In this document: positions 18,276 through 27,675 of the stretch, in pieces
Layout of the letters: the number at the start of each line of letters is the position of its first letter
How positions within the stretch are numbered: position 1 is the first letter of the stretch
Translations under genes and position numbers: made by a program
Notes under the pieces: generated by a model
Databases searched by the model: none
Seen by the model: the letters and a program-made list of their open reading frames with translations, nothing else
Told to the model about the DNA's origin: nothing
Assembly: GCF_000176515.1 (NCBI RefSeq)
Contig: NZ_ADAQ01000012.1
Coordinates: 186,001 to 250,000 of the forward strand
Reading direction: 5' to 3'
Length of the DNA stretch: 64,000 bases
DNA from: Grimontia hollisae CIP 101886
GTDB lineage: Bacteria; Pseudomonadota; Gammaproteobacteria; Enterobacterales; Vibrionaceae

Positions 18276-18731
18276 TCATACTTCCTTCTGTAATAGGTTG
18301 GACGATGAATACCAAGATCAACCCATGGCTTAACCTGTCTCTCAGAATGTAAATGTATTTTTCGTGTCGAGATCATCCTCCTTTTTTCACTGCTTTTGAA
18401 AGACGTTAAACAACCATTTTTTCGCATAATTTTATACTGCCCCGATGGGCTCGAACAGGTGTTTGCTCACCCAACTGTTGTATCGCATGGTACGATTGTG
18501 CCGCAGGGCGTCCGCATGAATGGTTTATCTCGACGCTCCTCAAACAACATCACTGCAAAGTATGTCAATGACCAGAAATGCAGGGAATAGGGGATCACAT
18601 GCGCTGCAAGCCAAGCCCTTGTAAGCTCAACAGCTGTTGGTGTTTACGCTATGGGTATGGGTCACGCACCGCCTTTAGAACAGCACATAGGCCTCTATGC
18701 TGCTTTGGTATGAGGCTTCATTCCTCTCCCC
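18276..18731. other. gene-free region
   Basis: 456 bases between the small ORF and the phospholipase D gene. A 64-codon frame (18396-18590, TTG start) has no ribosome site and no family resemblance. I see no repeat or clear terminator. It closes the AT-rich island. Confidence 0.4.
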
Positions 18732-20276
18732 CTAAAGCAACCCTTCTATAGGCAAAATACCGGCAAGCCATGCACCCATCCGTTTCCAAATGCTGGCTTC
18801 GGGTTCACTGTCGTAGACGCTGCCTGTCGCGGAGTCACGCCAAACCAGCTCACTGTTTTGCAGCTCAACGTTGAATGCGCCACCAGGCAATAAAGCATTT
18901 AACCTGTCGACAACTTGTGCGGAGTACTCTGGCGTCTCTATTACAACGGCCATCTCTGTGTTGAGGTTTACTGAGCGGGGATCCCAGTTCATTGAGCCCA
19001 CGATGATGTCTGTGTTATCAATCGCGATAAACTTTGCATGCAAGCTGGCGCGTTTGCTGCCGATTAAACTCCATTGTCGTTTGAGCTCGGCGCTGGCTTT
19101 CATCTCCCACAGCGTGATACCACTTTCCAACAGTTTTTTGCGGTATTTGGCATACCATCCATGTACAGCGAAGACATCGTTTGATGCCAGACTATTGGTC
19201 ACAATGGTGATATCTACCCCTCGCCTTGCAGCGTCTATCAGGGCTTGTGTACCCGCTTTCGTGGGAACAAAGTATGGGGAGACTAACACGATGGAATCAT
19301 TCGCTTTTACAAGGTGGTTCACCAGTTTTGCTGTCAGGTCACTTTTGCGGGTGTCTACCTTTTCCGGCAAATCAAACCAGAGCGTGGCGTTTCCCCAGTG
19401 AAGGGTCAATGTGCCCTGTTTGAGGTGTTCAAACAGGGCAAGCTGGGTGATGTCGTAATCGCCATTTTTAAAGGGGACTGCCAACGCCTCAGTATCGAAG
19501 AGGGTGGAGAGTGGAGCCTGACGCTCTTTGTCTGATAGAGAGACCAGTGCGTTGACAGGCACCGTGTGTTCGCTGTTCCAGTACAAATCAAACTGAGAGG
19601 CAGTTTGTGTCACCACTGGCCCAAAGAGCAAAAGATCAAAGTCACCAAACTCGACGTGGTTAGCGAACGAAAAATATTCATTGCCAATGTTCCTGCCACC
19701 CACGATAGCCGCTACGCCGTCTGCCGTAATGGATTTATTGTGCATACGGTGGTTCAGGCGTGAAAAACTGTAAAGGAAAGAAAGCGGACGGGATATTCTG
19801 AGCAGGTGGGGATTGAAGAGGCGAATTTCGATATTGGGATGCATGCTGAGGCGGGCCATCACCGTATCATCTCTGCGCTGCATATCATCCAGCAGCAACC
19901 GTACCCGGACACCACGCTGCGCGGCTTCGTACAGACGCCATGTCACGATTTGGCTGGTTTCATCATCACCGAAAATATAGTACTGCAAGTCCAGTGTATG
20001 TGTGGCGTTTTCAATCAAAGCGATGCGTGCCAACAGCGCATCATCACCACTACCGAGTGAGTGAAATCCGGTCAACGCCTCATGGTTCCCCTCTTTGCGC
20101 AGGCGTTCAAAATAGGTTGCAAGGGGGGAGCTTGCCTGATAACCGAGTTGGTAGCTCGCGTGTTTGGACTCGGCCAGGTTTTTGGGGGAATCACTGCATG
20201 ACATTAAACCAATGCTGCCAAACAGCAGTGCGAAATGAACCAGTTTCAATATGACATCCTTTTCAACTCGTTGCAC
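18732..20276 (-). CDS. phospholipase D-family lipoprotein (cardiolipin synthase ClsC/YmdC-like)
   Basis: 514 aa. The N-terminal hydrophobic segment ends in the lipobox-like LMSC (Cys about residue 27), so a lipoprotein is predicted. Two HKD half-sites form the active site: HNKSITADGVAAIVGGRN and HAKFIAIDNTDIIVGSMN, each with the following NxE/S pattern. PLD enzymes of this length and layout transfer phosphatidyl groups (ClsC/YmdC) or hydrolyse phospholipids. Transcribed alone. Confidence 0.88.
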   Translation of the reverse strand: MQRVEKDVILKLVHFALLFGSIGLMSCSDSPKNLAESKHASYQLGYQASSPLATYFERLRKEGNHEALTGFHSLGSGDDALLARIALIENATHTLDLQYYIFGDDETSQIVTWRLYEAAQRGVRVRLLLDDMQRRDDTVMARLSMHPNIEIRLFNPHLLRISRPLSFLYSFSRLNHRMHNKSITADGVAAIVGGRNIGNEYFSFANHVEFGDFDLLLFGPVVTQTASQFDLYWNSEHTVPVNALVSLSDKERQAPLSTLFDTEALAVPFKNGDYDITQLALFEHLKQGTLTLHWGNATLWFDLPEKVDTRKSDLTAKLVNHLVKANDSIVLVSPYFVPTKAGTQALIDAARRGVDITIVTNSLASNDVFAVHGWYAKYRKKLLESGITLWEMKASAELKRQWSLIGSKRASLHAKFIAIDNTDIIVGSMNWDPRSVNLNTEMAVVIETPEYSAQVVDRLNALLPGGAFNVELQNSELVWRDSATGSVYDSEPEASIWKRMGAWLAGILPIEGLL

Positions 20277-20456
20277 AAATTGCCCCCTTGGGTGCGCTCA
20301 ATACGTTTATGAGTGTTCTGGTTAACCACTATAAAGCAGTATGAGGCATTAATGCATGTTTCAGTTTAGATGCATATAACTAATTGTCTGGGGATAACTG
20401 CCTGTTTCAGAATGTGACAACGTTTTCTTGCCTGCACAATGGGAAGGGCTGATATG

Positions 20457-21347
20457 TCAGAATGCCGCTTCATCTGCTGCTGCGATTTGTTGCAGCCAGC
20501 GGCCAAGTTTCAGGATTTCCGGTTGTCTGGCGCGGTGCTTTTTATACACAAAATAGAGGCTGTCACCGGTTGGGATCTCATGAAGAGGGATGCGGACGAG
20601 TTGTTCACGGTCAATTTCGTTCATGAAATAGTGATTCAAAAGGGTGATACCGTGGGAATAGCGTGCGGCTTCCGTCGCCAGTAGCATATGGCTGAAGGTG
20701 TGGATTTTTACATCACGTGGCAGGGTAAATCCTCCGGCTTTACACCACTGATCCCAGTCATTTTCCATCAGTGACCTGACCGATAACAACGGGTATTCCC
20801 AGAAGGCGTCTGGTAAAGGTTTATCTTTAATTTGTTGCCATATTTTGGTGCTGCATACCGGGTAAATGTACTCGTTATACAAAAGATCGTATTGGTAGTT
20901 TCTTCCCGGCGCAAAGTCAGTGATAAAACAATCGCCCATCTTGTCTGAAAGATCCGGCTGGTGAGCGTACATCTCCAGCGAGAGGTCAATCTCCGGATGC
21001 TTGTCACGAAAGTCTGACAGTTGCGGCATCAGCCATTTCACCGCCAGTGAACTGAATACCGCCAGGCGAAGGTTCCCTGCGACCCCTTCCCGAACTTGCA
21101 GGCTGGCACGGGCAATGGCCTGCAAGGGTTCACTGATATCGTCATAATAACGTTGACCAACCGCCGTCAGATGCAGATTGCGGCCCTGTCGTTCAAACAA
21201 GGATTCCCCCAGAAAATCTTCCAATACTCGGATTTGGTGGCTGACAGCACTTTGCGTCACATTCAGCGATTCTGCGGCTCGTGAAAAGCTGTTCAGCCGG
21301 GCGGTCGCCTCAAAGTAGTGTACTGCGCGCAGTGGGGGAAGCTTCAC
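20457..21347 (-). CDS. LysR-family transcriptional regulator (GcvA-like)
   Basis: 296 aa, with an N-terminal winged HTH (PLRAVHYFEATARLNSFSRAAESLNVTQSAVSHQIRVLE, shown in part) and a substrate-binding C-terminal domain. LPPLRAVHYFEAAARL-type openings are characteristic of the GcvA/AmpR subgroup. It is divergent from the DMT transporter at 21461, which it probably controls from the 113-base shared region. Confidence 0.9.
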   Translation of the reverse strand: MKLPPLRAVHYFEATARLNSFSRAAESLNVTQSAVSHQIRVLEDFLGESLFERQGRNLHLTAVGQRYYDDISEPLQAIARASLQVREGVAGNLRLAVFSSLAVKWLMPQLSDFRDKHPEIDLSLEMYAHQPDLSDKMGDCFITDFAPGRNYQYDLLYNEYIYPVCSTKIWQQIKDKPLPDAFWEYPLLSVRSLMENDWDQWCKAGGFTLPRDVKIHTFSHMLLATEAARYSHGITLLNHYFMNEIDREQLVRIPLHEIPTGDSLYFVYKKHRARQPEILKLGRWLQQIAAADEAAF

Positions 21348-21460
21348 TATCTAAAAAACTCATGAATAACTAATAATCATCATTATACGTCATGGAAATG
21401 TGTCGCTACCATGAGAGTTCTGTGAGCTATGTAGCTTTTTTCAAGAGGGAGGTCGTGAGT

Positions 21461-22375
21461 ATGCGCAACATTTCTGTCGGGATCGCGATGACCCTATTGG
21501 TGATCGGGAATCTCAGCGCCACGTTTTCTGATGCGTTGGTAAAAACAATGGAGGGCGGCCCTGACGGTGCACTGTTCCAGTTTGCGCTGTTTCGCCAGGT
21601 ATCTGCTGTGCTTATCTTGCTTCCTTTTTGTTTAACAGCACCGGCGAAAAACCTGACGCTAGGGCTTAAATGGCATGCACTGCGCGCGCATATCTGGCTG
21701 TTGGGCGTGTTTTTTGCCATTGTGGCGCTGACTACTATGCCACTGGCGACCGCCAATGCGATCTTTTATGCAGCTCCCTTGATCATGCTTCCATTGGCTG
21801 CGATCTTTTTGCGTGAAAAGCTCTCTGCATCGTCCATTTTGGCGGCGGTAGTGGGGTTTGTCGGTGTGCTTATTCTGGTGCGCCCGACGGAATTTAACTG
21901 GGCGGCGATGTCGGCGCTGATAGTGGCGGTAACCTTGGCGGTCAACAACTTGTTGATCCCAAAAATCCCACGGGTTCAGACCGTACCGCAAACCTTGCTG
22001 TTGCATAACCTGATAGGTATTCCTGTGGCCTTTGCCCTGGCGTTGTACGAAGGGATGCCTTTCAGCCTGGATTTATTTTGGCGCGCCGCTGGCTCGACCG
22101 CCTTTATTCTGGTGTATGCCGCGACTTGCGTAATTGCTTATCGCGCTGCGGAAAGCAATAAGATTGCCAGTGCAGAGTACAGCGGTCTGGTGTGTGCCGT
22201 AGCGGTTGGGCTGGTCTTTTTTGGTGAGGTGCCGGACATGCTCATGGTTGTCGGTACAACGTTGATTGTGGTGCCCCTGCTGTGGCTGGCGGGCCGTGAG
22301 AAACACAAATCCCGTAAGGCGGAGAAAGCGGCTGCGCTGGCAAACGTGCAGGAAGACGCTGTTGAGCCAGCGTAA
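21461..22375 (+). CDS. EamA/DMT-superfamily transporter
   Basis: 304-aa inner-membrane protein with about ten membrane helices in two EamA repeats. MTLLVIGNLSATFSDALVK at the N-terminus matches a common marine DMT subgroup. The start at 21461 is chosen because GAGGGAGG lies 8-15 bases upstream; the frame extends upstream to 21392 without a site. Likely exporter regulated by the divergent LysR protein. It ends 28 bases before a strong terminator. Confidence 0.88.
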   Translation: MRNISVGIAMTLLVIGNLSATFSDALVKTMEGGPDGALFQFALFRQVSAVLILLPFCLTAPAKNLTLGLKWHALRAHIWLLGVFFAIVALTTMPLATANAIFYAAPLIMLPLAAIFLREKLSASSILAAVVGFVGVLILVRPTEFNWAAMSALIVAVTLAVNNLLIPKIPRVQTVPQTLLLHNLIGIPVAFALALYEGMPFSLDLFWRAAGSTAFILVYAATCVIAYRAAESNKIASAEYSGLVCAVAVGLVFFGEVPDMLMVVGTTLIVVPLLWLAGREKHKSRKAEKAAALANVQEDAVEPA

Positions 22376-22402
22376 CAGCCCCAAAATATCACCTGCTACC
22401 AC

Positions 22403-22437
22403 ACGCTCTCCTGATGCTTTGCAGGAGAGCGTTTTTA
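22403..22437 (+). terminator. intrinsic terminator after the DMT transporter
   Basis: An 11-bp perfect stem (ACGCTCTCCTG 22403-22413 with CAGGAGAGCGT 22422-22432), 8-base loop, then TTTTTA. A textbook Rho-independent terminator. Confidence 0.9.
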
Positions 22438-22711
22438 TTGTGTGCCGTAAATAACCCCCGAAATCAAAAGACTGCTCCTCGGTTTAGCTTAAAATGTTTA
22501 TCATAAGAAAAAATATTAATATCAATCAGTTAGTTTAATTCTGGTCGTGCAGGTTTATTCTTATTGTCGTGCTGTCCACTTTTTCTCCACTGTTCATGCC
22601 AATAAAACTGAAAGCTCGATGTTTCTGACAGGTTATCGCTTTGGGTTTTCCTGAGGATGGAACTTGTGGCATGCTCAAGGTTTCACCAATACGTGGTAAT
22701 GGATAACCCGA
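22438..22711. other. AT-rich gene-free region upstream of the GNAT-nitrilase gene
   Basis: 274 bases after the terminator with runs of A/T (around 22490-22545). It presumably holds the promoter of the downstream gene. No distinct operator seen. Confidence 0.4.
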
Positions 22712-24244
22712 ATGGACAACAGCACCCCCATACTGTCACTCAGAACCATAGAGCCAACCGATTATGACGAATTGGCGGAACTGATGGATCTGGTTTTTCA
22801 TGATGTTGGCGGCTCGTGGCCGAGAATGACCATTATGGATCTGATTCATCAGTTCCCGGACGGGCAAATCTGCATTGAAGACAACGGAAAAATTGTCGGA
22901 GCCGCTTTGACCATCAAAGTTGATTACAACCGCTTTTCCCTGCCTCATCTCTATTCTGACATCATCGATGAAAACAACGTTATTCAAAACCAGGTTACCG
23001 GGGACGCCATGTACGGGCTGGATGTGTTTGTCCACCCCGATTACCGCGGGCTCCGTCTTGGCAGGCGACTCTATGATGCGCGCAAAGAGCTTTGCCGCAC
23101 CCACAACTACAAAGCGATTCTCGCCGGGGGGCGTATCCCCAATTTCCACCAGCATGCCGGTGAGCTTACGGTGGCGGAATACATCGACAAAGTGAAACGC
23201 CGGGAGCTGCACGATCCTATCCTCTCCTTTCAGTTGGCGAATGATTTTGATGTGAAGCGCATCATGCGTGGGTATCTTCCCGAAGACAGCGCCTCCAATG
23301 GTTATGCCACCTTGCTGGAGTGGGACAATTTCTTTTACGAGGAAGACATCCATTCTGTCCATGACGTAGAGAAGACCTTGGTGCGGATAGGTGTTGTCCA
23401 GTGGCAAATGCGCGCCATGCGCGATCTGGAAGACTTTCTGGATCAGGCGGAGTTTTTTGTCTCCTCACTGTCAAACTATAAAGCTGATTTTGCCCTGTTC
23501 CCTGAGTTCTTTAATGCCCCGTTGATGGGACTCAAAAATGACCAGAACTCGGTGGAAGCGATCCGTTTTCTCGCCGGTTTCAGTGAAGAGATTAAAAAGC
23601 GGTTCTCCCAGCTGGCACTGACATACAACATCAACATTATTGCCGGCAGTGTGCCCGTTATCGAGGAGGATAAGCTCTACAACGTTTCCTACCTGTTGCA
23701 GCGGGATGGCTCTGTCAACGCCCAGTACAAAATCCATATCACCCCGCATGAAGAAAAAGACTGGGTGATTGATGGTGGCAACCATGTTGAGGTATTCGAC
23801 ACCGACGCAGGACGGGTGGGGATCCTCATCTGTTATGACAGTGAGTTTCCAGAGCTGGGCCGTATGCTGGCCGAGAAAGGGGTTCAGATCATTTTCGTGC
23901 CATTCTGGACCGACACCAAAAACGGTTACCAGCGCGTTCGCCTTTGCTCGCAGGCAAGGGCCATTGAAAATGAATGCTATGTGGCCATTGGTGGCAGTGT
24001 CGGTAACCTTCCACGGGTCGACAACGTGGATATCCAATATGCGCAGTCGGCGGTTTTCTCGCCGTCAGACATCTATTTCCCGCACGACGCCACCTTAACG
24101 GAAGCCAACGCCAACACCGAAATGATCATCTTTGCCGACGTTGACCTCACCAAGCTTAAACAGCTGAACACCGAAGGGTCGGTAACCAACCTTCGCCACC
24201 GTCGCCTTGATTTATACGGTGGTTTTACTGAGCCGGGGGAATAA
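22712..24244 (+). CDS. GNAT acetyltransferase fused to a nitrilase-superfamily amidohydrolase
   Basis: 510-aa two-domain protein. Residues 8-200 form a GNAT domain (DVFVHPDYRGLRLGRRLY is the acetyl-CoA loop). Residues 223-500 form a carbon-nitrogen hydrolase with the Glu-Lys-Cys triad E265 (LFPEFF), K340 (QYKIHITPHE) and C374 (ILICYDSEFPE). Such fusions are widespread but their substrate is not known to me; coupling acylation to amide cleavage or transfer is inferred from the domain pairing. Monocistronic, followed by a hairpin. Confidence 0.9.
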   Translation: MDNSTPILSLRTIEPTDYDELAELMDLVFHDVGGSWPRMTIMDLIHQFPDGQICIEDNGKIVGAALTIKVDYNRFSLPHLYSDIIDENNVIQNQVTGDAMYGLDVFVHPDYRGLRLGRRLYDARKELCRTHNYKAILAGGRIPNFHQHAGELTVAEYIDKVKRRELHDPILSFQLANDFDVKRIMRGYLPEDSASNGYATLLEWDNFFYEEDIHSVHDVEKTLVRIGVVQWQMRAMRDLEDFLDQAEFFVSSLSNYKADFALFPEFFNAPLMGLKNDQNSVEAIRFLAGFSEEIKKRFSQLALTYNINIIAGSVPVIEEDKLYNVSYLLQRDGSVNAQYKIHITPHEEKDWVIDGGNHVEVFDTDAGRVGILICYDSEFPELGRMLAEKGVQIIFVPFWTDTKNGYQRVRLCSQARAIENECYVAIGGSVGNLPRVDNVDIQYAQSAVFSPSDIYFPHDATLTEANANTEMIIFADVDLTKLKQLNTEGSVTNLRHRRLDLYGGFTEPGE

Positions 24245-24273
24245 GCCCACGGCGCCTGTTCCCTGTTCAATGT

Positions 24274-24314
24274 GGCCCACTTTTATCACGAAAAATGCGT
24301 GGTAAAGGTGGGCC
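24274..24314. terminator. shared terminator hairpin between convergent genes
   Basis: GGCCCACTTTTATCACG (24274-24290) pairs with CGTGGTAAAGGTGGGCC (24298-24314), 15 of 17 Watson-Crick plus two G-U, loop of 7. It lies between the GNAT-nitrilase stop and the end of the leftward operon, so it may serve both. Confidence 0.7.
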
Positions 24315-24319
24315 GCTGG

Positions 24320-24337
24320 CTTTCCTTGCAAGGAAAG
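24320..24337. repeat. 18-bp perfect palindrome at the 3' end of the leftward operon
   Basis: CTTTCCTTGCAAGGAAAG, directly abutting the stop codon of the RraA-like gene. Probably part of the transcript-end structure together with the neighbouring hairpin. Confidence 0.5.
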
Positions 24338-25033
24338 TCAGGTTCTGACGCGCTCGAACTCAGCCCAGGCTTGCTCAAAGCGCTCGAAATCAAAATCGTC
24401 CTCTTTGGCTGCCTGCAACACGATCTGTTCGTTATGTATGACGCGTTGAATGGCGTTTTCCAGTTTTGGGATGATGTCAGTTGGAATGATCACAGCGCCA
24501 TGTCTGTCTGCGTGGATCAGATCGCCTTCGTGAATGGTTAAACCAAACACAGTGACCGGTGTTGCGATGGATTCAACATGCACAAACGCATGGCTGGGCC
24601 CGATAGACCCTGCCAGTACCGGAAAGCCTTCCGGCAGATCGCCTAAATCACGCATCACGCCGTTTGTCAGTGCCCCAGAGATACCAAACCCTTTATGAAC
24701 ATGGGTATTGATCCCGCCCCAGTAAGCACCAACGGCATCCGGGTAGTCCAAATCCTCAATCACGGTGACTGAAGGGTGAGGCCCTTGTGACATGTATTTG
24801 TAGTACTGCATACGGAGAGCCTTAACTTCATCCGGCGGTAAAGCTGAGGGTTTGATGGCCGCAATCTGGGCGGTTTTGGCGTAACCCACTATCGCGTTGG
24901 CTGTAGGATCAGAAGCCTGCAGGGTGCCACGCGTGAACTGGTCAAACCCGCGTTGTCCTTGCGCCACTTCTATGGCATTGCAGACAGTGGGCGTGTCGAT
25001 GCTTAATAACAGTTTGTAAAGTTGTTTATCCAT
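24338..25033 (-). CDS. RraA/HMG-aldolase-family protein
   Basis: 231 aa. The family's metal/substrate motif is present (NGVMRDLGDL) along with HADRHGAVIIP near the C-terminus. Members cleave 4-hydroxy-4-methyl-2-oxoglutarate or 4-carboxy-4-hydroxy-2-oxoadipate to pyruvate, or decarboxylate oxaloacetate; the name RraA itself refers to an RNase E inhibitor of about 160 aa, so this longer catabolic type is more likely. Last gene of the leftward operon; its ATG overlaps the preceding stop (TAATG). It is probably a terminal aldolase or decarboxylase step. Confidence 0.85.
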   Translation of the reverse strand: MDKQLYKLLLSIDTPTVCNAIEVAQGQRGFDQFTRGTLQASDPTANAIVGYAKTAQIAAIKPSALPPDEVKALRMQYYKYMSQGPHPSVTVIEDLDYPDAVGAYWGGINTHVHKGFGISGALTNGVMRDLGDLPEGFPVLAGSIGPSHAFVHVESIATPVTVFGLTIHEGDLIHADRHGAVIIPTDIIPKLENAIQRVIHNEQIVLQAAKEDDFDFERFEQAWAEFERVRT

Positions 25034-25728
25034 TAACGTTTCAACCAGGCACTAAGGGCGTGCGTGGTTGCCTCCGGTTGTTCAAGTGTGGGTAAATGAC
25101 CGGCAAAAGGAATGATGATCAAGTCTGCGTGGGGAATGAGCGACTTCATTGTATCGTGCCGGTCCCGGGGGCATAGCTGGTCGTCTTCCCCCATCAAAAT
25201 CATGGTTGGGATCCTGACGTGTTTCAGGGTCTCCTGTTGGTCAGGGCGGTTACGAAGGGCAAGGGATTGGTTGATAAAACAGGTTTCACCGAGATCGCTT
25301 GCCATCGACAGACACAGTGCTTCAATGTCGGGGCGGGGGATGTCCCGGTGGATGTAATTCGGGATCATTACGTCACGCATCACTCCCAGCATATCGCCAT
25401 TGGCCGTGCGCTCCAGGTGGGTTTGCCTGCTTGCTTTTACGTCGTCATTTTCCGCTTTTGGATTGGTGTCCATCAGGGCTAACCGTGTAACACGGGCTGG
25501 AGCCTGGCGAAAAACCTCCATAGCAAGAATTCCACCCATGGAAAGCCCTCCCAGTGCAAATTGCGCTGGGGCCTTTAGCAATATGTCCTTAGCAAGCGCC
25601 GCCATGCTGTTGTGTCCGCAAGTATCCATGACGATCACATCGCGATCATTCCTCAATGCGGCTGTCTGGTGTGTAAACAGGCGCTGATCGCACATCATAC
25701 CCGGCAACAGAACCAGGGGCTCATTCAT
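25033..25728 (-). CDS. alpha/beta hydrolase
   Basis: 231 aa from the ATG at 25728, which overlaps the end of the cupin gene; longer frames upstream lack a site. LVLLPGMMCDQRLF gives the oxyanion-side opening, GLSMGG the nucleophile elbow (Ser), GEDDQLCP the acid, and GHLPTLEQPE the histidine. Would hydrolyse an ester, lactone or thioester in the pathway encoded here; substrate unknown. Confidence 0.87.
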   Translation of the reverse strand: MNEPLVLLPGMMCDQRLFTHQTAALRNDRDVIVMDTCGHNSMAALAKDILLKAPAQFALGGLSMGGILAMEVFRQAPARVTRLALMDTNPKAENDDVKASRQTHLERTANGDMLGVMRDVMIPNYIHRDIPRPDIEALCLSMASDLGETCFINQSLALRNRPDQQETLKHVRIPTMILMGEDDQLCPRDRHDTMKSLIPHADLIIIPFAGHLPTLEQPEATTHALSAWLKR

Positions 25729-26686
25729 GGCTGTTTCCCATCCAGGTAAGCCCCGCAGGGTCATCTGTCTTGGTGACCCGGAACAGGCTCGCTTCTCCGG
25801 AGACTGTGACTTGCAGGGTGTATTCCGTGCCTTGTGGCAGCCACACAGTGTCGCCGGGATTGAAGATTTCTGTCCTGCCTTGCCAGCTCACTGCCCAGTG
25901 CCCGCGCATGATCATCAATACCACGTCTTTTTCAGCATTCAGTCTTTTTTCTCCGACAGACTGACGGCCAATAAAATCGACATCAAATCCCGGTTTATCC
26001 ACCAACAGGCCCTGTTCGCCAATTACCCTGACCGGACTTTTCGTGGCCATAGCCATCATGTCCCAATAGCGGGCGACAAAGTGCTTTACTACGGTGGTGG
26101 CATCGGGACGCAGGAGCGTCTCCAGCCACGCTTTTTCCGGAAGTGGCATTTCCTGCTCGCCGTCTGGCAGGGATTCACCTTGTTTGGTGTCGTAAAGCCT
26201 GCCCGTTTCCCCCAGTACCAAACCGTGAATCTGCGCGGCCTTGCGAACGTGCGGCGCCCAGACGACGCCGCCTCCGGCATCATCGCCGCCCAATATCGAC
26301 ATGATCATGCCGTAATCGCTGCCAATGTTTTCAAATCCACGGAACAGACGAGTGGGAATATTGAAAATATCACCTTCTTGCAGTACCACTTCCCCATCTT
26401 CTCCGGTTTCTCCCCAGAAGAAACGCCAGCGTCCTTTGAGAACAAAAAAAACTTCTGCTGTGTTGTGTGAATGGAGTGAGTTAAAACAGCGGGGAGGCTG
26501 GCCTGCTGCCCCAATGTTGAAGCCCGGTGTGGCTGTGATATGTACATGCTGGTCTGGGCTTTCTGATACGCCACCACCGATAATGGTGAAATTTTCTTTT
26601 TCTGACGATCCGGGGGTGTGAGCGTCGATAAATGCAGTACGGCACGGGATCAGCTCACCAAATCTCACCCATTGAGGTTGTTTCAT
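25721..26686 (-). CDS. bicupin-type cupin-domain protein
   Basis: 321 aa with two cupin folds. The first (HSHNTAEVFFVLKGRWRFFWGETGEDG, shown in part; then QEGDIFNIPTRLFRGFEN) carries the metal-binding histidines. The second (LMIMRGHWAVSWQGRTEIFNPGDTVWLPQGTEY, in part) appears to lack most metal ligands. It could be a dioxygenase, isomerase or sensor; bicupins include gentisate-type enzymes, but I see no proof. It overlaps the hydrolase gene and follows an NTF2-like gene by 20 bases. Confidence 0.82.
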   Translation of the reverse strand: MKQPQWVRFGELIPCRTAFIDAHTPGSSEKENFTIIGGGVSESPDQHVHITATPGFNIGAAGQPPRCFNSLHSHNTAEVFFVLKGRWRFFWGETGEDGEVVLQEGDIFNIPTRLFRGFENIGSDYGMIMSILGGDDAGGGVVWAPHVRKAAQIHGLVLGETGRLYDTKQGESLPDGEQEMPLPEKAWLETLLRPDATTVVKHFVARYWDMMAMATKSPVRVIGEQGLLVDKPGFDVDFIGRQSVGEKRLNAEKDVVLMIMRGHWAVSWQGRTEIFNPGDTVWLPQGTEYTLQVTVSGEASLFRVTKTDDPAGLTWMGNSHE

Positions 26687-26706
26687 TGCTCACTCCTTGT
26701 GAAAAA

Positions 26707-27675
26707 TTAACCGGTGTGTAGTGCGATCTGTTTCCAGATGGCTGTTTCATCAAACAACACGAATTCACGCCTGATACCGTATGGGCCAAATTCGACGTGG
26801 GCGGCCCCCATGACATAGACATCGGCTCCCGTTGGCTGGCCAAATGCTCCCCAGCCATCATGTTTGCCGTGCAACGAAAAACGAATGGCGGCGCGTGGCG
26901 GCATCAGCGGGTCTTCGCGTCCAATCTGGTGTTGGATACTGAATGTGGCATTGGGGAAGCTGGCGCGAAGCCCCATCCAGAAGCGGTCGATAGCGGGCCA
27001 AGCGTTTACGGTAACGCCGCCGGGATATTCTGCCTGACAGGCTCGGTCATACTCGTTGGGAATGCAGGAAAACTCCGCGTTCATCACCCGGGACAATACA
27101 TTGGCATAGCGCTGTCCCCACGCGTTGTCATTGCCGGTGCCAAGATAGGGGCCCGGTTTGTCGCACGCAGGCGTGAAGGGGTGAGCGCAGTGTTCAGGCC
27201 CGCCTTGCTCAGCAATTTGCTGCAAGGCAAACTGCTTGGGATCCTGCCCGAGCTGACGCACGATGGCACCCAGATCCCGGATCAGCCATTCGTCGTTGAT
27301 TTGGTTATTGATCGCATGGCAGTCAGCAATGATCCGATAACGCAATGCGTTGCCGCTGGCCTTGCCAAACTGGCCATCTCCCCGGTGTGTGGCTTCGGAG
27401 AGAATACGGTGGGAGGACAGCATCCCCGTGTCGGGCGTACCGCACCAGATGACGTCTTCTCCCAGCAGGCTCCGATCCGGCAATTCATTTAAAACTGCGG
27501 CGGTTTGGGCTATCACATCCTGGTTGCCGACAGACACCCCGGCAGGCGTGCGGACAACAATATTTTCGGCATAATAATCATGCAGGGAGGCAAGGTTCCG
27601 GCCTTCCCAGATCTCCCGGGTAATCCCGAGAATATAATCAGGAAAGTCGGCGAATTTGGGGTCAAAACCTTTCAT
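26707..27675 (-). CDS. SnoaL/NTF2-like protein, paralogue 1 of 3
   Basis: 322 aa with two alpha+beta-barrel (SnoaL/NTF2-like) halves: ILGITREIWEGRNLASLHDYY opens the first, and WPAIDRFWMGLRASFPNATFSI lies in the second. The ATG at 27675 overlaps the LacI stop (ATGA). SnoaL-like proteins are isomerases, cyclases or hydratases, or binding proteins. This copy is the most divergent of three in the locus and lacks the WYGP(A/T)GIG and GWPN motifs of the others. Confidence 0.75.
   Translation of the reverse strand: MKGFDPKFADFPDYILGITREIWEGRNLASLHDYYAENIVVRTPAGVSVGNQDVIAQTAAVLNELPDRSLLGEDVIWCGTPDTGMLSSHRILSEATHRGDGQFGKASGNALRYRIIADCHAINNQINDEWLIRDLGAIVRQLGQDPKQFALQQIAEQGGPEHCAHPFTPACDKPGPYLGTGNDNAWGQRYANVLSRVMNAEFSCIPNEYDRACQAEYPGGVTVNAWPAIDRFWMGLRASFPNATFSIQHQIGREDPLMPPRAAIRFSLHGKHDGWGAFGQPTGADVYVMGAAHVEFGPYGIRREFVLFDETAIWKQIALHTG

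Noticed and set aside
18396-18590. 64-codon rightward frame before the phospholipase D gene
   Set aside because: TTG start without a ribosome site and no recognisable family.
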